From positions 1-36,435 of the forward strand of contig JANQJM010000256.1 of assembly GCA_028281635.1 (NCBI GenBank): 36,435 nucleotides of DNA. Direction: 5' to 3'. The stretch's first letter is position 1. Each line of letters opens with the position of its first letter. Below the pieces are notes generated by a model that was not told the DNA's origin, ran no database searches, and was given only the letters and a program-made list of their open reading frames with translations. The stretch comes from Pseudomonadales bacterium (GTDB lineage Bacteria; Pseudomonadota; Gammaproteobacteria; Pseudomonadales; Pseudohongiellaceae). Below, in pieces: positions 7,486 through 16,644 of the stretch. A program made the translations under genes and the position numbers.

Positions 7486-8097
7486 ATGACTATTGAAGTT
7501 TGGTTAGCTTTTGCTGTTGCTTCAGCGGTGCTGCTGGTCATACCAGGGCCGACAATATTAGCCGTAATCTCCTATTCTATTGCCCACGGTGCCAGGGCGA
7601 GCCTGTCACTAGTTGCCGCTGTTTGTCTCGGTGACAGCACCGCGCTTGCTTTCTCCTTACTGGGACTTGGTGTGCTGCTGTCGACTTCTGCCTTCTGGTT
7701 TTCCGTGGTAAAAATCCTCGGCGGTGTTTATCTCATCTATCTCGCCATAAAACTGTTTAGAGCAGGTGTCTCTCCAATCGATGACCAGGAAATGAGGGCA
7801 GGAAGTAACAATCTGTTCATAAACACCTATATCATCACCGCTTTAAATCCCAAAGGAATTGTTTTCTTCATTGCATTTCTACCTCAGTTTGTAGATACAA
7901 CAGTTGATACCAGTGTGCAGCTTTGGATACTCTCGACTACCTTTGTTGTCCTGGCCGCGATAAATACCTTTATGTACTGTTTTTTTGCGAGCAGCGCTCG
8001 TGGTTTTTTTCAAAGCGCCCAAGCGCAGCAAAGATTCAATCTAGCGGGTGGCAGCCTGCTCGGCATTGCAGGAGTATGGGCACTTAGAAATTCATAA
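7486..8097 (+). CDS. LysE/RhtB family amino-acid exporter
   Basis: This 203-aa inner-membrane protein has about six transmembrane segments. The N-terminal stretch AVLLVIPGPTILAVISYSIAHGARA carries the PGP motif near the end of helix 1 that is typical of LysE/RhtB exporters. Later signatures include GGVYLIYLAIKLFRAG and NPKGIVFFIAFLPQF. The family exports amino acids or derivatives such as homoserine lactone, but the substrate cannot be read from sequence. It follows the SDR gene by 23 bp with GGAG upstream. Two runs of seven T occur near the 3' end of the gene, both in phase with the conserved frame. Confidence 0.92.
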   Translation: MTIEVWLAFAVASAVLLVIPGPTILAVISYSIAHGARASLSLVAAVCLGDSTALAFSLLGLGVLLSTSAFWFSVVKILGGVYLIYLAIKLFRAGVSPIDDQEMRAGSNNLFINTYIITALNPKGIVFFIAFLPQFVDTTVDTSVQLWILSTTFVVLAAINTFMYCFFASSARGFFQSAQAQQRFNLAGGSLLGIAGVWALRNS

Positions 8098-8147
8098 TTT
8101 ACAGTGCACAAACTAAATAACTTCTCTCTTTTTGAGGCAACAGTTAA

Positions 8148-8756
8148 ATGAGCATAACCGTAGATTTTCATTATGATTTTGGCAGCCCCAACACTTACTT
8201 CTGTCATCGCGTCATTCCGCTCATAGAGCAGCGCACTGGTGCCAAGTTCAACTATTTTCCAGTGCTACTGGGTGGAATTTTCCGAGCGACTAACAACAAA
8301 TCGCCGATAGAGCAGTTCGCTGAGGTGAAAAACAAGAAGGAATACAATGCGAGAGAAACTGAACGCTTTATCGCCAAAAACAGCATCGACAAGTTTCAGT
8401 TTAATCCCAACTTTCCGGTTAACACACTTTTGCTGATGCGAGGCGCCATCTACGCTAGCGATAAAGACTACTATGCAAACTACATTGAAGCCGCGTATTG
8501 CGGCATGTGGGAACTTGGCCTCAACATGTCTGAAGTGGAAGTGGCCGCAAAACATTTTACAGAAGCCGGACTCCCGGCTGAAGAAATCCTGACTGCCACT
8601 CAGAATCAGGACATCAAACAGCAGCTTATCGACAACACCACGGCATCAGTGGATCGCGGCAGCTTTGGATCTCCAACTTTTTTCGTTGGGGACGAGATGT
8701 TTTTCGGCAAAGATCGATTGCGTGACCTGGAAGAAGAGATTCTGGCGCAGCGCTAA
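8148..8756 (+). CDS. 2-hydroxychromene-2-carboxylate isomerase/DsbA-family protein
   Basis: This 202-aa cytoplasmic protein has the thioredoxin fold of glutathione S-transferase kappa and 2-hydroxychromene-2-carboxylate isomerase. It opens VDFHYDFGSPNTYF, where the Ser of FGSP replaces the Cys of DsbA and is the glutathione-activating residue in this family. A helical insert follows, and the C-terminal part has the cis-Pro segment FGSPTFFVGDEMFFGKDRL typical of the family. The best-studied members isomerise 2-hydroxychromene-2-carboxylate in naphthalene breakdown, but no other such genes are nearby, so the substrate here is unknown. A GAGG ribosome site lies 9 nt before the ATG. Confidence 0.88.
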   Translation: MSITVDFHYDFGSPNTYFCHRVIPLIEQRTGAKFNYFPVLLGGIFRATNNKSPIEQFAEVKNKKEYNARETERFIAKNSIDKFQFNPNFPVNTLLLMRGAIYASDKDYYANYIEAAYCGMWELGLNMSEVEVAAKHFTEAGLPAEEILTATQNQDIKQQLIDNTTASVDRGSFGSPTFFVGDEMFFGKDRLRDLEEEILAQR

Positions 8757-8762
8757 ATCAGA

Positions 8763-9347
8763 TTAACCAGCGCGATCAAAGTAGCGGACCAGTTCGATAG
8801 GTTCCCGGAAGGAGTCCGGCTGGATTGTCATTTCTATGCGCAGCCGCTGACCTTCCTGTTCCAGGGTGTAAATCTCGATAGTAAAACCACCATCCCGCGG
8901 TCGGGCTTCCACCACCAGGCTATTGTCTTCGAATAGGCCTTCGGACCAATCTTCCCCACCTTCGGTGTAGAAGGAGTTCGCCGAGACTCGACGGCGACGT
9001 CCGTCGGTGTGGAAGATGCGCTGAAAACCATCCTCATAGCGGAATGTGAATTCCGAGTCAGTGAACTGGATCTCCAGCACATCGTCATAAGAGATGCGAT
9101 CATACAGTTCATGTTCCGGTGGGCCGCCTCGATAGAAGTCTTCGCGTCGATTGAAAAGGCTACGCCCGCCTTTTCCGCCTCCGGCTTCGATGGCTTCCTC
9201 GACCTGATCGTCAGTGTTATCACTCAACTCATCATTAATAACCCATCGGCCCACGATACTCGCACGAATATCTGCGGACTGTGCGGTGCTGACGTTCGCC
9301 AGCAAACACAGCGCCAGGAGATAGAAAACGGAAGGTAAAACTCTCAT
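8763..9347 (-). CDS. Secreted protein of unknown function
   Basis: This 194-aa protein has an N-terminal signal peptide (MRVLPSVFYLLALCLLANVSTAQ). I do not recognise a family. The mature part starts IVGRWVINDELSDNTDDQ, a short lipocalin-like opening, then has a charged low-complexity stretch (EAGGGKGG, RREDFYRGG). The rest alternates short beta-like segments (LEIQFTDSEFTFRYEDG, GGFTIEIYTLEQEGQRLRIEMTI), which suggests a small beta-barrel. It converges on the isomerase gene with 6 bp between stops and lies 57 bp downstream of the MFS gene on the same strand. Confidence 0.7.
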   Translation of the reverse strand: MRVLPSVFYLLALCLLANVSTAQSADIRASIVGRWVINDELSDNTDDQVEEAIEAGGGKGGRSLFNRREDFYRGGPPEHELYDRISYDDVLEIQFTDSEFTFRYEDGFQRIFHTDGRRRRVSANSFYTEGGEDWSEGLFEDNSLVVEARPRDGGFTIEIYTLEQEGQRLRIEMTIQPDSFREPIELVRYFDRAG

Positions 9348-9404
9348 AAGCCTAGATTGGTAGTTTCCAGAGCCCTAGTCAAGACAACGAGTGAGTACTT
9401 TGAA

Positions 9405-10778
9405 CTACGGACGCTGGAAAAAGACACTGCATTGACGAATCGTCATGCGAGCTGCGATCACCAAAAGCACAAACAATACCAGGTAGTACAGGGGAAAGGC
9501 GGACATTGATTCGATAAAAACCGACTCATTAAGCGCATCCCCCTGCAACTCCCCGGCCTCACGTTCCCTCAGAGTAGCAACCAGCACGGTATAGAAAAGA
9601 CTGGCCGCTCCCAAACCCAGATTGAGTGCCAGGCCCTTGAAGCTGAGCACGGTGGCGCGGATATCCGAACCCACCTCACGATTGATGTAGTAACTCGCCT
9701 GAAACTGCACCATACCCATCATAGCGAATGCGCCAACGGCGAACAGCACACCGTAAATCGGAATAGCAAAACTGATTCCAATTAACCCCAACATCAGAAT
9801 CGACGATAAAACAACGAAGTTAAAGAATGGCGAATGGGTACTCACTAAATAACGCGAGAACTTGGCGTTAGCGATACCGATCAAGGACATACCGGCACCC
9901 ACAAAACCAAACCATGAAACCGGTATATCGATTATTCGATAATACTCACTGGCCAGCACCGCAAACTGTCTGCCTACCGAATCCAGAGCGAGAGCGGCCA
10001 GGATAACAAACAGCACAAAACGGTGGTTGAGGGTCCAACGCGCTGCGGTAAAGATCTGTTTAAAAGGTTCAAATAATGAACGCAGACCGGAACCAGAACT
10101 CGAGGTTCTGTTTGGCGCGTCATCATCCAGCTCATGCATACCCAAAGTTGTGACAAGTACGCAGCAGGCAGTAATGAGGGTGAGAATAACCGGCAAACGA
10201 ATCACTAGATCTTGCTGCAGCCGCCAGTCGGGATTGAGTATGGCCAGCACGCCGTTCACCACCGAGGGATCATAGGCGAAGGCGCCAAGAATCATGGTGA
10301 CGAAGAAGCCAATTGAGACCACAAAGGTGGTACGTTCCAGGATTTTAGCCCACTCGTCTTCCCTGCCCAGCGCCTTCAAGGAATCATAGGCAAGCGCTTC
10401 GTCAGCGCCGCTCGCTGCAGCTTCCGACAAGCCAGAACAAATTCGGTTGCCCAAAAACATCAGGAACAGCAGATTGGATGCGCCTATTGGCGCAAACACA
10501 ATCAACGCCATCTCGATAACCATCAACACCGCGGCGTAGACTAATAGCTGTTTTCGACCGACCACATCGGCCATAGCACCGGATGGCACTTCGGCAAGCA
10601 CTATGCTGATTGCCCAAACGATATTGAGAATTGCGAACTGTTCCAGCGTCAGACCGAAGTCGAGGAACAAAATCGTGAAAATGGGATAGTAGAAACGTGC
10701 TGTGTATAACAGCCGAAACAGCGTGAACCGGCGCAAATTAGCTTCCAGTCGTTTCCGCTCCTGCGCGTCACTGACCAT
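9405..10778 (-). CDS. MFS transporter
   Basis: This 457-aa protein has about 12 hydrophobic segments. The loop between helices 2 and 3 reads EVPSGAMADVVGRKQLLV, the family signature (DxxGRK type). A hydrophilic central loop, HELDDDAPNRTSSSGSGLR, separates the two six-helix halves. The direction and substrate of transport cannot be told. It lies 44 bp downstream of the haloalkane dehalogenase gene on the same strand, so co-transcription is likely and it might move a dehalogenase substrate or product, but this is only context. Confidence 0.9.
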   Translation of the reverse strand: MVSDAQERKRLEANLRRFTLFRLLYTARFYYPIFTILFLDFGLTLEQFAILNIVWAISIVLAEVPSGAMADVVGRKQLLVYAAVLMVIEMALIVFAPIGASNLLFLMFLGNRICSGLSEAAASGADEALAYDSLKALGREDEWAKILERTTFVVSIGFFVTMILGAFAYDPSVVNGVLAILNPDWRLQQDLVIRLPVILTLITACCVLVTTLGMHELDDDAPNRTSSSGSGLRSLFEPFKQIFTAARWTLNHRFVLFVILAALALDSVGRQFAVLASEYYRIIDIPVSWFGFVGAGMSLIGIANAKFSRYLVSTHSPFFNFVVLSSILMLGLIGISFAIPIYGVLFAVGAFAMMGMVQFQASYYINREVGSDIRATVLSFKGLALNLGLGAASLFYTVLVATLREREAGELQGDALNESVFIESMSAFPLYYLVLFVLLVIAARMTIRQCSVFFQRP

Positions 10779-10822
10779 AAATTAATGCCAGTTATTTCAC
10801 GGGCTGGGGATTTGTGAAAGCT

Positions 10823-11701
10823 TTACAGCAAACTGCTGCGCCAGGTAGCAATAGCTTGTCCAATCTCATCGGGCGAGTCTTCCTGCAAAAAATGATTACC
10901 ACTCACAGTAATCTCCTGCTGATTAGGCCAACTACGACAAAACTCTCGCTGTGGACCAATCAAAATGGCACCAGGATCCGCGTTGATAAACAGTTTTGGC
11001 AAATCAGATTCAACCAACCAATCTGCATAGGACCGGACGATATCGACAACCTCTTGCGGTTCACCTTCGATGGGGATTTGTCGCGGCCAGGTAAGAGTTG
11101 GTCTACGATCTTCTCCCGCCTCGGCAAATGGCCTTCGATAGATCGCCATCTTCTCCTCACTCAATTCGCGCAAGATTGAACCTGGCAACACCCTTTCCAC
11201 GAATACATTTTTTTCCAGCACCATTTCTTCACCGGCCGGTGATCGAAACCCCTGAAACACACCGCGAGCCGCCTCCGGCCAATCGTCCCAGGACACTGGA
11301 CAGACGATGCCTTCCATGTAGGCGATACCCATTACTGAATCGCGATGTCGATTCGCCCAGTCAAACCCTAGCGCCGAACCCCAATCGTGAATAACCAATG
11401 TCACATTGTCTTTCACACCCAGCGCATCCCAGGCAGCGTCCAGATACTCCCGATGCTCGACAAAGGTGTAGCGGTCAGGTCCGGAGTCTTCCAGCTTGTC
11501 TGAATCCCCCATGCCAATCAGGTCAACCGCAATACAACGACCCTGATTCTGCAAATGAGGCATGATGTTGCGCCACAGATAAGATGACGTTGGATTGCCA
11601 TGTTGAAAAATGATGGGATCACCTTCACCCATTTCCACATAGGCCATGGTCTTACCCTTCACGTTGATGGTTTTTTTCGGCAGTTCTTTGGCGCTTAGCA
11701 T
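10823..11701 (-). CDS. Haloalkane dehalogenase, HLD-II type
   Basis: This 292-aa alpha/beta hydrolase has the full residue set of LinB/DhaA-type haloalkane dehalogenases. Asn36 ([12 protein letters not shown]) and Trp107 would bind halide, Asp106 ([11 protein letters not shown]) is the nucleophile, Glu130 (YMEGI) the acid and His270 (SGNHFLQED) the base. Length and spacing match LinB (N38, D108, W109, E132, H272), with the acid after strand 6 as in subfamily II. Such enzymes hydrolyse C-halogen bonds to an alcohol plus halide in the cytoplasm. A GGGGGAG ribosome site precedes the ATG. The family is promiscuous, so the natural substrate is open. It diverges from an acyl-CoA ligase gene. Confidence 0.93.
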   Translation of the reverse strand: MLSAKELPKKTINVKGKTMAYVEMGEGDPIIFQHGNPTSSYLWRNIMPHLQNQGRCIAVDLIGMGDSDKLEDSGPDRYTFVEHREYLDAAWDALGVKDNVTLVIHDWGSALGFDWANRHRDSVMGIAYMEGIVCPVSWDDWPEAARGVFQGFRSPAGEEMVLEKNVFVERVLPGSILRELSEEKMAIYRRPFAEAGEDRRPTLTWPRQIPIEGEPQEVVDIVRSYADWLVESDLPKLFINADPGAILIGPQREFCRSWPNQQEITVSGNHFLQEDSPDEIGQAIATWRSSLL

Positions 11702-11805
11702 GTGACTTTCTCCCCCTGGCCCCTGTTGGCCCCCTGGCTAAAGTGAGCGGCAGCATAACCTCCCAGCCTGACTGATTCAATGTGACGAGAACCACCTCAG
11801 GTCAA

Positions 11806-11835
11806 TTGAACTGCTTAGCCGTAATCAGCTATGCT
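11806..11835 (+). promoter_or_regulatory. Putative sigma-70 promoter of the acyl-CoA ligase gene
   Basis: TTGAAC (11806-11811) and TATGCT (11830-11835) are separated by 18 bp and lie about 50 bp upstream of the ATG at 11887. Each hexamer has four or five consensus bases. The placement is sensible but untested. Confidence 0.4.
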
Positions 11836-11886
11836 CCACTTCCGCATTGCATCCAGTCGGAAGAAAACATACGGGGGATTTACCGA

Positions 11887-13521
11887 ATGACTATGCAAAA
11901 TACACCTCTGCTGATGTCCAGAATTCTCGGCCGAGGCGCTGAGCTCGATCCAGATGTTGAAGTTGTCACTGCACAAGCAGATGGCACACATCGGCAGACA
12001 TTGAAACAAACCTGGGAGCGAGCACAGCAGCTTGCCAATGCTCTGAATGCCCATGGCATTCAAATTGGAGATCGGGTCGCCAGCTTTATGTGGAATAACT
12101 ACCGCCACCTGGAACTCTATCAAGGGGTTCCCAGCATGGGCGCGGTATTGCACACCCTGAACATCAGACTCTCCCCTGCAGACCTCGAATACATCATCAA
12201 CCATGCAGGTGATAGGGTTATTTTTGCCGACGAAGATTTGTTACCACTGCTTGAGCCACTGTGGGGAAAAATCCCCTGTGTTGAGCTTCTCGTCATTTGC
12301 CGACATGGCGAAGGTGGCGAGAGTAGCTTCGAAAATCAAATCGATTACGAAGACTTCATCGCTGGCCACGAGCCTTCCTATGACTGGCCGGATATTCCAG
12401 AAACCGCTCCCATGGGGCTCTGTTACACCTCGGGAACAACCGGTAACCCCAAAGGGGTGATGTACACCAACCGTTCCACTTATCTGCATACGCTGACCGA
12501 ATCCCTTACCGATTCCATCGGTTTGTCATCACTGGATTCCCTGCTGGGAATCGTGCCGATGTTCCACGCCATGGGTTGGGGCTTGCCGTTTGCAGCCTCC
12601 ATGCTGGGTACCAAACAAGTTATGCCGCACCGCTTCATGACCCCGGATTCTTTTCTCAATCTGATACAGAATGAAGAAGTGACGATTTCTGCGGGCGTAC
12701 CGACAATTTGGCAGGGGGTGCGCGCCACACTGGAAGCGAAACCAGACACTTGGGATCTGTCTAAACTCGGTCGTTGCACTTGTGGTGGGTCTGCTCCACC
12801 GGTTGAGATGCTGCGTTGGTATTGGGAAACCTACAACATTGAAATGTTGCAGGGCTGGGGTATGACAGAAACCAATCCACTGGGTACCCTGTCACGAAAA
12901 GTGGCCAAACGTTCCCATGTTGGAATTTCCGAAGACCAGCAATTCGAAAACATAGCCAAAGCAGGCCTGGCCATGCCAGGTCTGGAAATCGAAATTTTCG
13001 ATGAAGAGTGGAATCCCTTGCCTCACGATGGCGAAGCCATTGGTGAACTATGCATTCGTGGACCATGGATCGCTTCCGAGTATTACAACGATCCACAACC
13101 GGAAAAATTTCACGACGGTTGGTTAGTCACCGGTGACGTTGCCAAGATCGACCCGGAGCAATACATCATTATCTGTGACCGCTCCAAAGACATGATCAAG
13201 TCTGGCGGGGAATGGATATCATCAGTGGATCTGGAAAACCATATAGTTGCCCTGCCGGAAATTGCTCAGGCAGCCGTTGTTGCCCAGCCCCATCCGAAAT
13301 GGGATGAGCGCCCGGTAGCGGTGGTAACCATGGCTGAAGGTAAGGAGTTGAATCAAGCTGCAGTCATCGACCACTGCAGTAAGATTTTTGCCAAATGGCA
13401 ATTGCCTGACGAAGTGATTGCTGTTGACTCTATGCCTATCGGACCAACTGGTAAGATTGAGAAGAAAACTATCCGCGCTAACTTCGAGAAGGACGGCTAC
13501 AAGCTACCTGATCTTCGTTAG
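11887..13521 (+). CDS. Fatty-acyl-CoA ligase (AMP-forming)
   Basis: This is a 544-aa adenylate-forming enzyme that activates a carboxylic acid with ATP and CoA. The P-loop is [18 protein letters not shown]; later come GWGMTETNP (A5-type), the hinge [16 protein letters not shown] and the catalytic Lys in [12 protein letters not shown] near the C-terminus. The start at 11887 ([14 protein letters not shown]) follows GGGGG at 9 nt; the frame is open for 35 more codons upstream but they look non-coding. Sequence style is that of medium/long-chain acyl-CoA synthetases, a group that includes DmdB (methylmercaptopropionate-CoA ligase), so the exact acid is uncertain. It could feed the beta-oxidation genes at 30850-35529. 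Confidence 0.92.
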   Translation: MTMQNTPLLMSRILGRGAELDPDVEVVTAQADGTHRQTLKQTWERAQQLANALNAHGIQIGDRVASFMWNNYRHLELYQGVPSMGAVLHTLNIRLSPADLEYIINHAGDRVIFADEDLLPLLEPLWGKIPCVELLVICRHGEGGESSFENQIDYEDFIAGHEPSYDWPDIPETAPMGLCYTSGTTGNPKGVMYTNRSTYLHTLTESLTDSIGLSSLDSLLGIVPMFHAMGWGLPFAASMLGTKQVMPHRFMTPDSFLNLIQNEEVTISAGVPTIWQGVRATLEAKPDTWDLSKLGRCTCGGSAPPVEMLRWYWETYNIEMLQGWGMTETNPLGTLSRKVAKRSHVGISEDQQFENIAKAGLAMPGLEIEIFDEEWNPLPHDGEAIGELCIRGPWIASEYYNDPQPEKFHDGWLVTGDVAKIDPEQYIIICDRSKDMIKSGGEWISSVDLENHIVALPEIAQAAVVAQPHPKWDERPVAVVTMAEGKELNQAAVIDHCSKIFAKWQLPDEVIAVDSMPIGPTGKIEKKTIRANFEKDGYKLPDLR

Positions 13522-13547
13522 TTCTGCGTTAAATGCAATAATATAGA

Positions 13548-13574
13548 AAAGGGGGCAGCAGGCTCCCTTTTTTT
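13548..13574. terminator. Rho-independent terminator, probably bidirectional
   Basis: A 9-bp stem, AAAGGGGGC (13548-13556) with GCTCCCTTT (13562-13570) including one G-U pair, closes a 5-nt loop and is followed by T to 13574. It ends the acyl-CoA ligase transcript. On the other strand the stem is followed by TTTTC, so it can also serve the convergent acyltransferase gene. Confidence 0.88.
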
Positions 13575-13593
13575 GTTGCCAAAGAACTTCTCC

Positions 13594-14685
13594 TCAACTA
13601 ACAGCAGCCGCATAGCCCACCTGGGCTTTGGTTTTTCGAATTCGGTTGAACGGCATTTCCACAAAGCGAAAAGACAACTCAGTCACAAATAAAATGGCAA
13701 CCAATGCAATCGCTGCAGAAAGCAGTGTTGGTAAACTCTCAAGCCACTGTGAAAAATACAAAAACACTGGAAGGTGCCAGAGGTACATACCATAGGATCG
13801 CGTTCCCAGATAGCGTAACCAATGCCATTCCAGCCACGATTGCTGGGTCGAGTCCTGTTGCATACAAGTCGTTATCCAAAGCACAGCCAGGACATTTAAC
13901 ATCAGGGTACCGTACTGATAATAAAAGCCCTGCCTTGCATCCAGCATATAAATCAACAGCAAGTAGGCAAACAGTGTTGCTAATCTGACTGTTGATGCAC
14001 GGGCTTTAAAATCAATCTGCTTATAGCGCCAAAGAAATGCAGCCAAGCTACCAGCACAGAATCCGTCGATGCGCATATCGGTGCGCAGATAGAGCTGCAA
14101 CCAGCTATCCACACCTTCCCATAGCTTTAATCGCAATAAGGCAACACTAAAGACAATAAGCAATAGCAAAATTACTGCTAGTTTTGGAGAGAGCAAACGC
14201 AGAATTACTAACAAAACGAAGGGCCAAAAAATATAGAATTGCTCTTCGATAGACAGCGACCACAAATGCCCAAAGGCTTCTGGGGTCTGTAAGGTGAAAT
14301 AAACCATCCAGTTATGGAAATAGAAAAGCACCGAGAAAAAGAAACGACCACTGCCCTGCAACTCGCCGGTAACTGCGAATACAAATGCCATAACCATAAG
14401 AAAAACTGCCAGGGCTGGAATCAGGCGCAACGCTCGCCGCAAGTAAAATTTTCCAATGTGCAATGATTGCCGCGCCTCGAATTCCTGCAGGCTCAAGTAA
14501 GTAATAAGAAACCCGCTTAGCACGAAGAAGAGATCGACACCCAGAAAACCACCAGCAACCAGAGGCAGGTAGTCAGTGAAGAAATAGAAAAACAGGTGGT
14601 AGACGAGAACGGAAAGAATCGCGACGCCCCGCAGGCCATCCAGGCCTGCTATATGTCGCGAATTGTGCACAGATGAAGTTGTCAA
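13594..14685 (-). CDS. Membrane acyltransferase, OafA/YrhL family (acyltransferase 3)
   Basis: This ~363-aa inner-membrane protein has about ten hydrophobic segments. It opens HIAGLDGLRGVAILSVLVYHLFFY, with the family's essential His, then FLGVDLFFVLSGFLITYLSL and HLWSLSIEEQFYIFWP, all hallmarks of acyltransferase 3. These proteins O-acetylate or otherwise acylate sugars at the membrane. It lies 1.1 kb from a sulfotransferase gene and the large glycan locus, so it may decorate the same polysaccharide, but the secreted-protein gene lies between. The start is uncertain: TTG at 14685 or GTG at 14670, neither with a good ribosome site. Confidence 0.88.
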   Translation of the reverse strand: MTTSSVHNSRHIAGLDGLRGVAILSVLVYHLFFYFFTDYLPLVAGGFLGVDLFFVLSGFLITYLSLQEFEARQSLHIGKFYLRRALRLIPALAVFLMVMAFVFAVTGELQGSGRFFFSVLFYFHNWMVYFTLQTPEAFGHLWSLSIEEQFYIFWPFVLLVILRLLSPKLAVILLLLIVFSVALLRLKLWEGVDSWLQLYLRTDMRIDGFCAGSLAAFLWRYKQIDFKARASTVRLATLFAYLLLIYMLDARQGFYYQYGTLMLNVLAVLWITTCMQQDSTQQSWLEWHWLRYLGTRSYGMYLWHLPVFLYFSQWLESLPTLLSAAIALVAILFVTELSFRFVEMPFNRIRKTKAQVGYAAAVS

Positions 14686-14714
14686 TCTGGCGGATTAGAA
14701 CAACTCATCATTCA

Positions 14715-15731
14715 CTAGTTGGGATCGGTCGGAGCGTAGTCAACACCCTCAACGTCTGCCGTGCGGGCTCCCGCCAGAATGCCAGGCAAGGCATAGTTAC
14801 CTTCATGACAGGCATATTCAAACATCTGTTCGCTACTACGATTCATGGGCAGCTCACCACTCCAGGCCTGCGAGTAATTTTGCGGATCTTCGACAGTAAA
14901 CTGATAAAGAATGGCATCCTCACTAACGCGAGTGAAACGTTCAGTGACTTTCATTTGCTGGGAACCGTAGAAACGATGATCCAGCGACGAACGCAAACTC
15001 TGCTGCGGATGAAAATCTGTAGTAACCACCACTAGCGTGTCATCCTCATAGTAGCCAATGGAATCACCCATCCATTTGTATTGGGGTGGATCCTGAAATT
15101 CACTGTCGAGCCTAACGACGCGTACATCATGATTCATTTCGGCCATCAACATCACATAGTCTTCAGTTTGCACGATCTGCGTCATGTTGTTGTAGAGCAC
15201 GGGTAGTTTAGGTGGTCCACCAGTAGAACCGAATCCCACCACACAGCGCTCGCCCAATGGTCGAACCTCAGGACCATCGTAGGAGTTTCTTCGGCGCATC
15301 GCGGCAGCGTAGTTTGCGCGGCCTTGCTCACTATAAGGTAGCTTGCCATCTTGCGGCTCGATGAGAATGGACGTCCTCATTTCTCCGTTCACCATAGCCA
15401 GACGCTCACCCGGATCCATCCAAAACGTATTGTAGCCACCCACGTTGCGTCCAGCGGCAGGGGCTTCGCGATTGGGGTCACTGGACTGACTGCTGGCATC
15501 GATGAAAGCTCGGTATCGTGCCTCAATCTGCAGCGCTTCTTCTTCAGTGATGATTAATTTACCTTCGAATTGATCTGCTCGCTCCAGATTCGTCTGAGTG
15601 GCAATTGACCAGATACCCTGCAGATCAGGTGCGCCAGATTCGGTACGTGGCGTGATATAGCCATTGTCTGCCGCCTGCACGACCTGGCTTAAACATAGCA
15701 ATAGCAGGGCGGCCAGTTTTCTATTGTTCAC
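14715..15731 (-). CDS. Secreted protein of unknown function
   Basis: This 338-aa protein has a signal peptide (MNNRKLAALLLLCLSQVVQAAD) and a GTG start with AGGAG 6 nt upstream. It belongs to a family I recognise as recurring in environmental proteobacteria, but which has no known role. Typical elements are GAPDLQGIWS after the signal, ERCVVGFGSTGGPPKLPVLYNN, a central MAEMNHDVRVVRLDSE, the GDSIGYYEDDTLVVVTTDF block, and near the end FEYACHEGNYALPGILAGAR. The repeated short beta-like units suggest a beta-rich extracytoplasmic domain. It is encoded 29 bp upstream of the acyltransferase, on the same strand. Confidence 0.75.
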   Translation of the reverse strand: MNNRKLAALLLLCLSQVVQAADNGYITPRTESGAPDLQGIWSIATQTNLERADQFEGKLIITEEEALQIEARYRAFIDASSQSSDPNREAPAAGRNVGGYNTFWMDPGERLAMVNGEMRTSILIEPQDGKLPYSEQGRANYAAAMRRRNSYDGPEVRPLGERCVVGFGSTGGPPKLPVLYNNMTQIVQTEDYVMLMAEMNHDVRVVRLDSEFQDPPQYKWMGDSIGYYEDDTLVVVTTDFHPQQSLRSSLDHRFYGSQQMKVTERFTRVSEDAILYQFTVEDPQNYSQAWSGELPMNRSSEQMFEYACHEGNYALPGILAGARTADVEGVDYAPTDPN

Positions 15732-15808
15732 TTCGTACTCCTGACATGAGAGTCCGTTGAGTTTGATTGCGGATTATGAGCATTATGACATCACTGCGCT
15801 GGCGGAGA

Positions 15809-16582
15809 CTACTGCGCCAACTCTTTTAGTGCTGTGTAGAGCTCATCTACCTCGGGACTTAAGGCCAGCTGCCCCAGGTCGTCCTGGTTCACCAGCGCTG
15901 CATCGTAAAAGTCAATTCGCTCAGGTTGCGGCAGATCCAGAGATTGAGCCAGATTGCGAACACTGTGCAGCATATCGATTTCAGCGGGAGCGAAATGCAG
16001 CAGCGGAAATGGGGCTTGCTTCAATAAACTCAGAAGTCTTGTGTTGTAGTCCACCCACAGACTCAATCCCGCCTCAAATGACAGATTCTCATTACGCGCA
16101 TTGATTGACCGCGCCACCAGAGCCGGATGTCGAAAAATCCCGACAAACTCAAGCTGAGGCAGGAGTTGCTGCCAGCCCTCAAGCGTTATCAAGACCCGGG
16201 GATCTTTGAAACCCCAACAAGAAAAGTCAGCATATTGCGCAACAATGTCCCTACCCTGTTGCAGCTGCGCCTCACTCCAGACAATTTGTTCCGGAGGTTG
16301 ATGCCAGCTACCTTGATTGGAATCCAGCACCCAATCATTGAGCTGCATAATCTGCGGATTCTCTCGATTGCCTTTTTTGTTGTGGGGATTGGCCTCATGC
16401 ACCCGATGCAATTCCAGCCCAGCTTGCTGCAGTGAACCGGTCAAGTAACTAGTGCCGCTGCGATGCATTCCCAATATGCAGATCACTCTGCTTTTCTCTC
16501 CAGTCGAAGCTTTGCTGGATTGAGTGTTCAAACCTTGGAAATTCCGTCGTTGCAGCCACTTTTTCAGGCTGGGTATAATCAT
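15809..16582 (-). CDS. Sulfotransferase family protein 1
   Basis: This 257-aa protein has the PAPS-binding 5'-phosphosulfate loop ICILGMHRSGTSYL (GMHRSGTS, residues 38-45) and a 3'-phosphate-binding-like segment FVGIFRHPALVARSINAR. GFKDPRVLITLEGW lies between them and recurs in the related protein at 18172. The longest frame begins at 16663, but the ATG at 16582 has GGAG 6 nt upstream and avoids overlap with the exporter gene on the other strand. These enzymes transfer sulfate from PAPS to a sugar or protein hydroxyl or amine. It diverges from the polysaccharide ABC exporter operon with 62 bp between, so a glycan acceptor is inferred. Confidence 0.85.
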   Translation of the reverse strand: MIIPSLKKWLQRRNFQGLNTQSSKASTGEKSRVICILGMHRSGTSYLTGSLQQAGLELHRVHEANPHNKKGNRENPQIMQLNDWVLDSNQGSWHQPPEQIVWSEAQLQQGRDIVAQYADFSCWGFKDPRVLITLEGWQQLLPQLEFVGIFRHPALVARSINARNENLSFEAGLSLWVDYNTRLLSLLKQAPFPLLHFAPAEIDMLHSVRNLAQSLDLPQPERIDFYDAALVNQDDLGQLALSPEVDELYTALKELAQ

Positions 16583-16644
16583 CCACGCTCCGCTTTTAGC
16601 CGCACGGCATGCTAATCGATCCCCAGAGACCTTGTAAACGCTAG

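Noticed and set aside
7980-8017. Two runs of seven T in the LysE gene as phase-variation tracts
   Set aside because: The frame is intact through both runs with conserved hydrophobic pattern, and runs of seven are too short to argue for slippage control.
11712-11738. Direct repeat CCCCCTGGC (11712-11720 and 11730-11738) upstream of the dehalogenase
   Set aside because: The region is simply C-rich and no symmetric operator emerges; kept only as a note.
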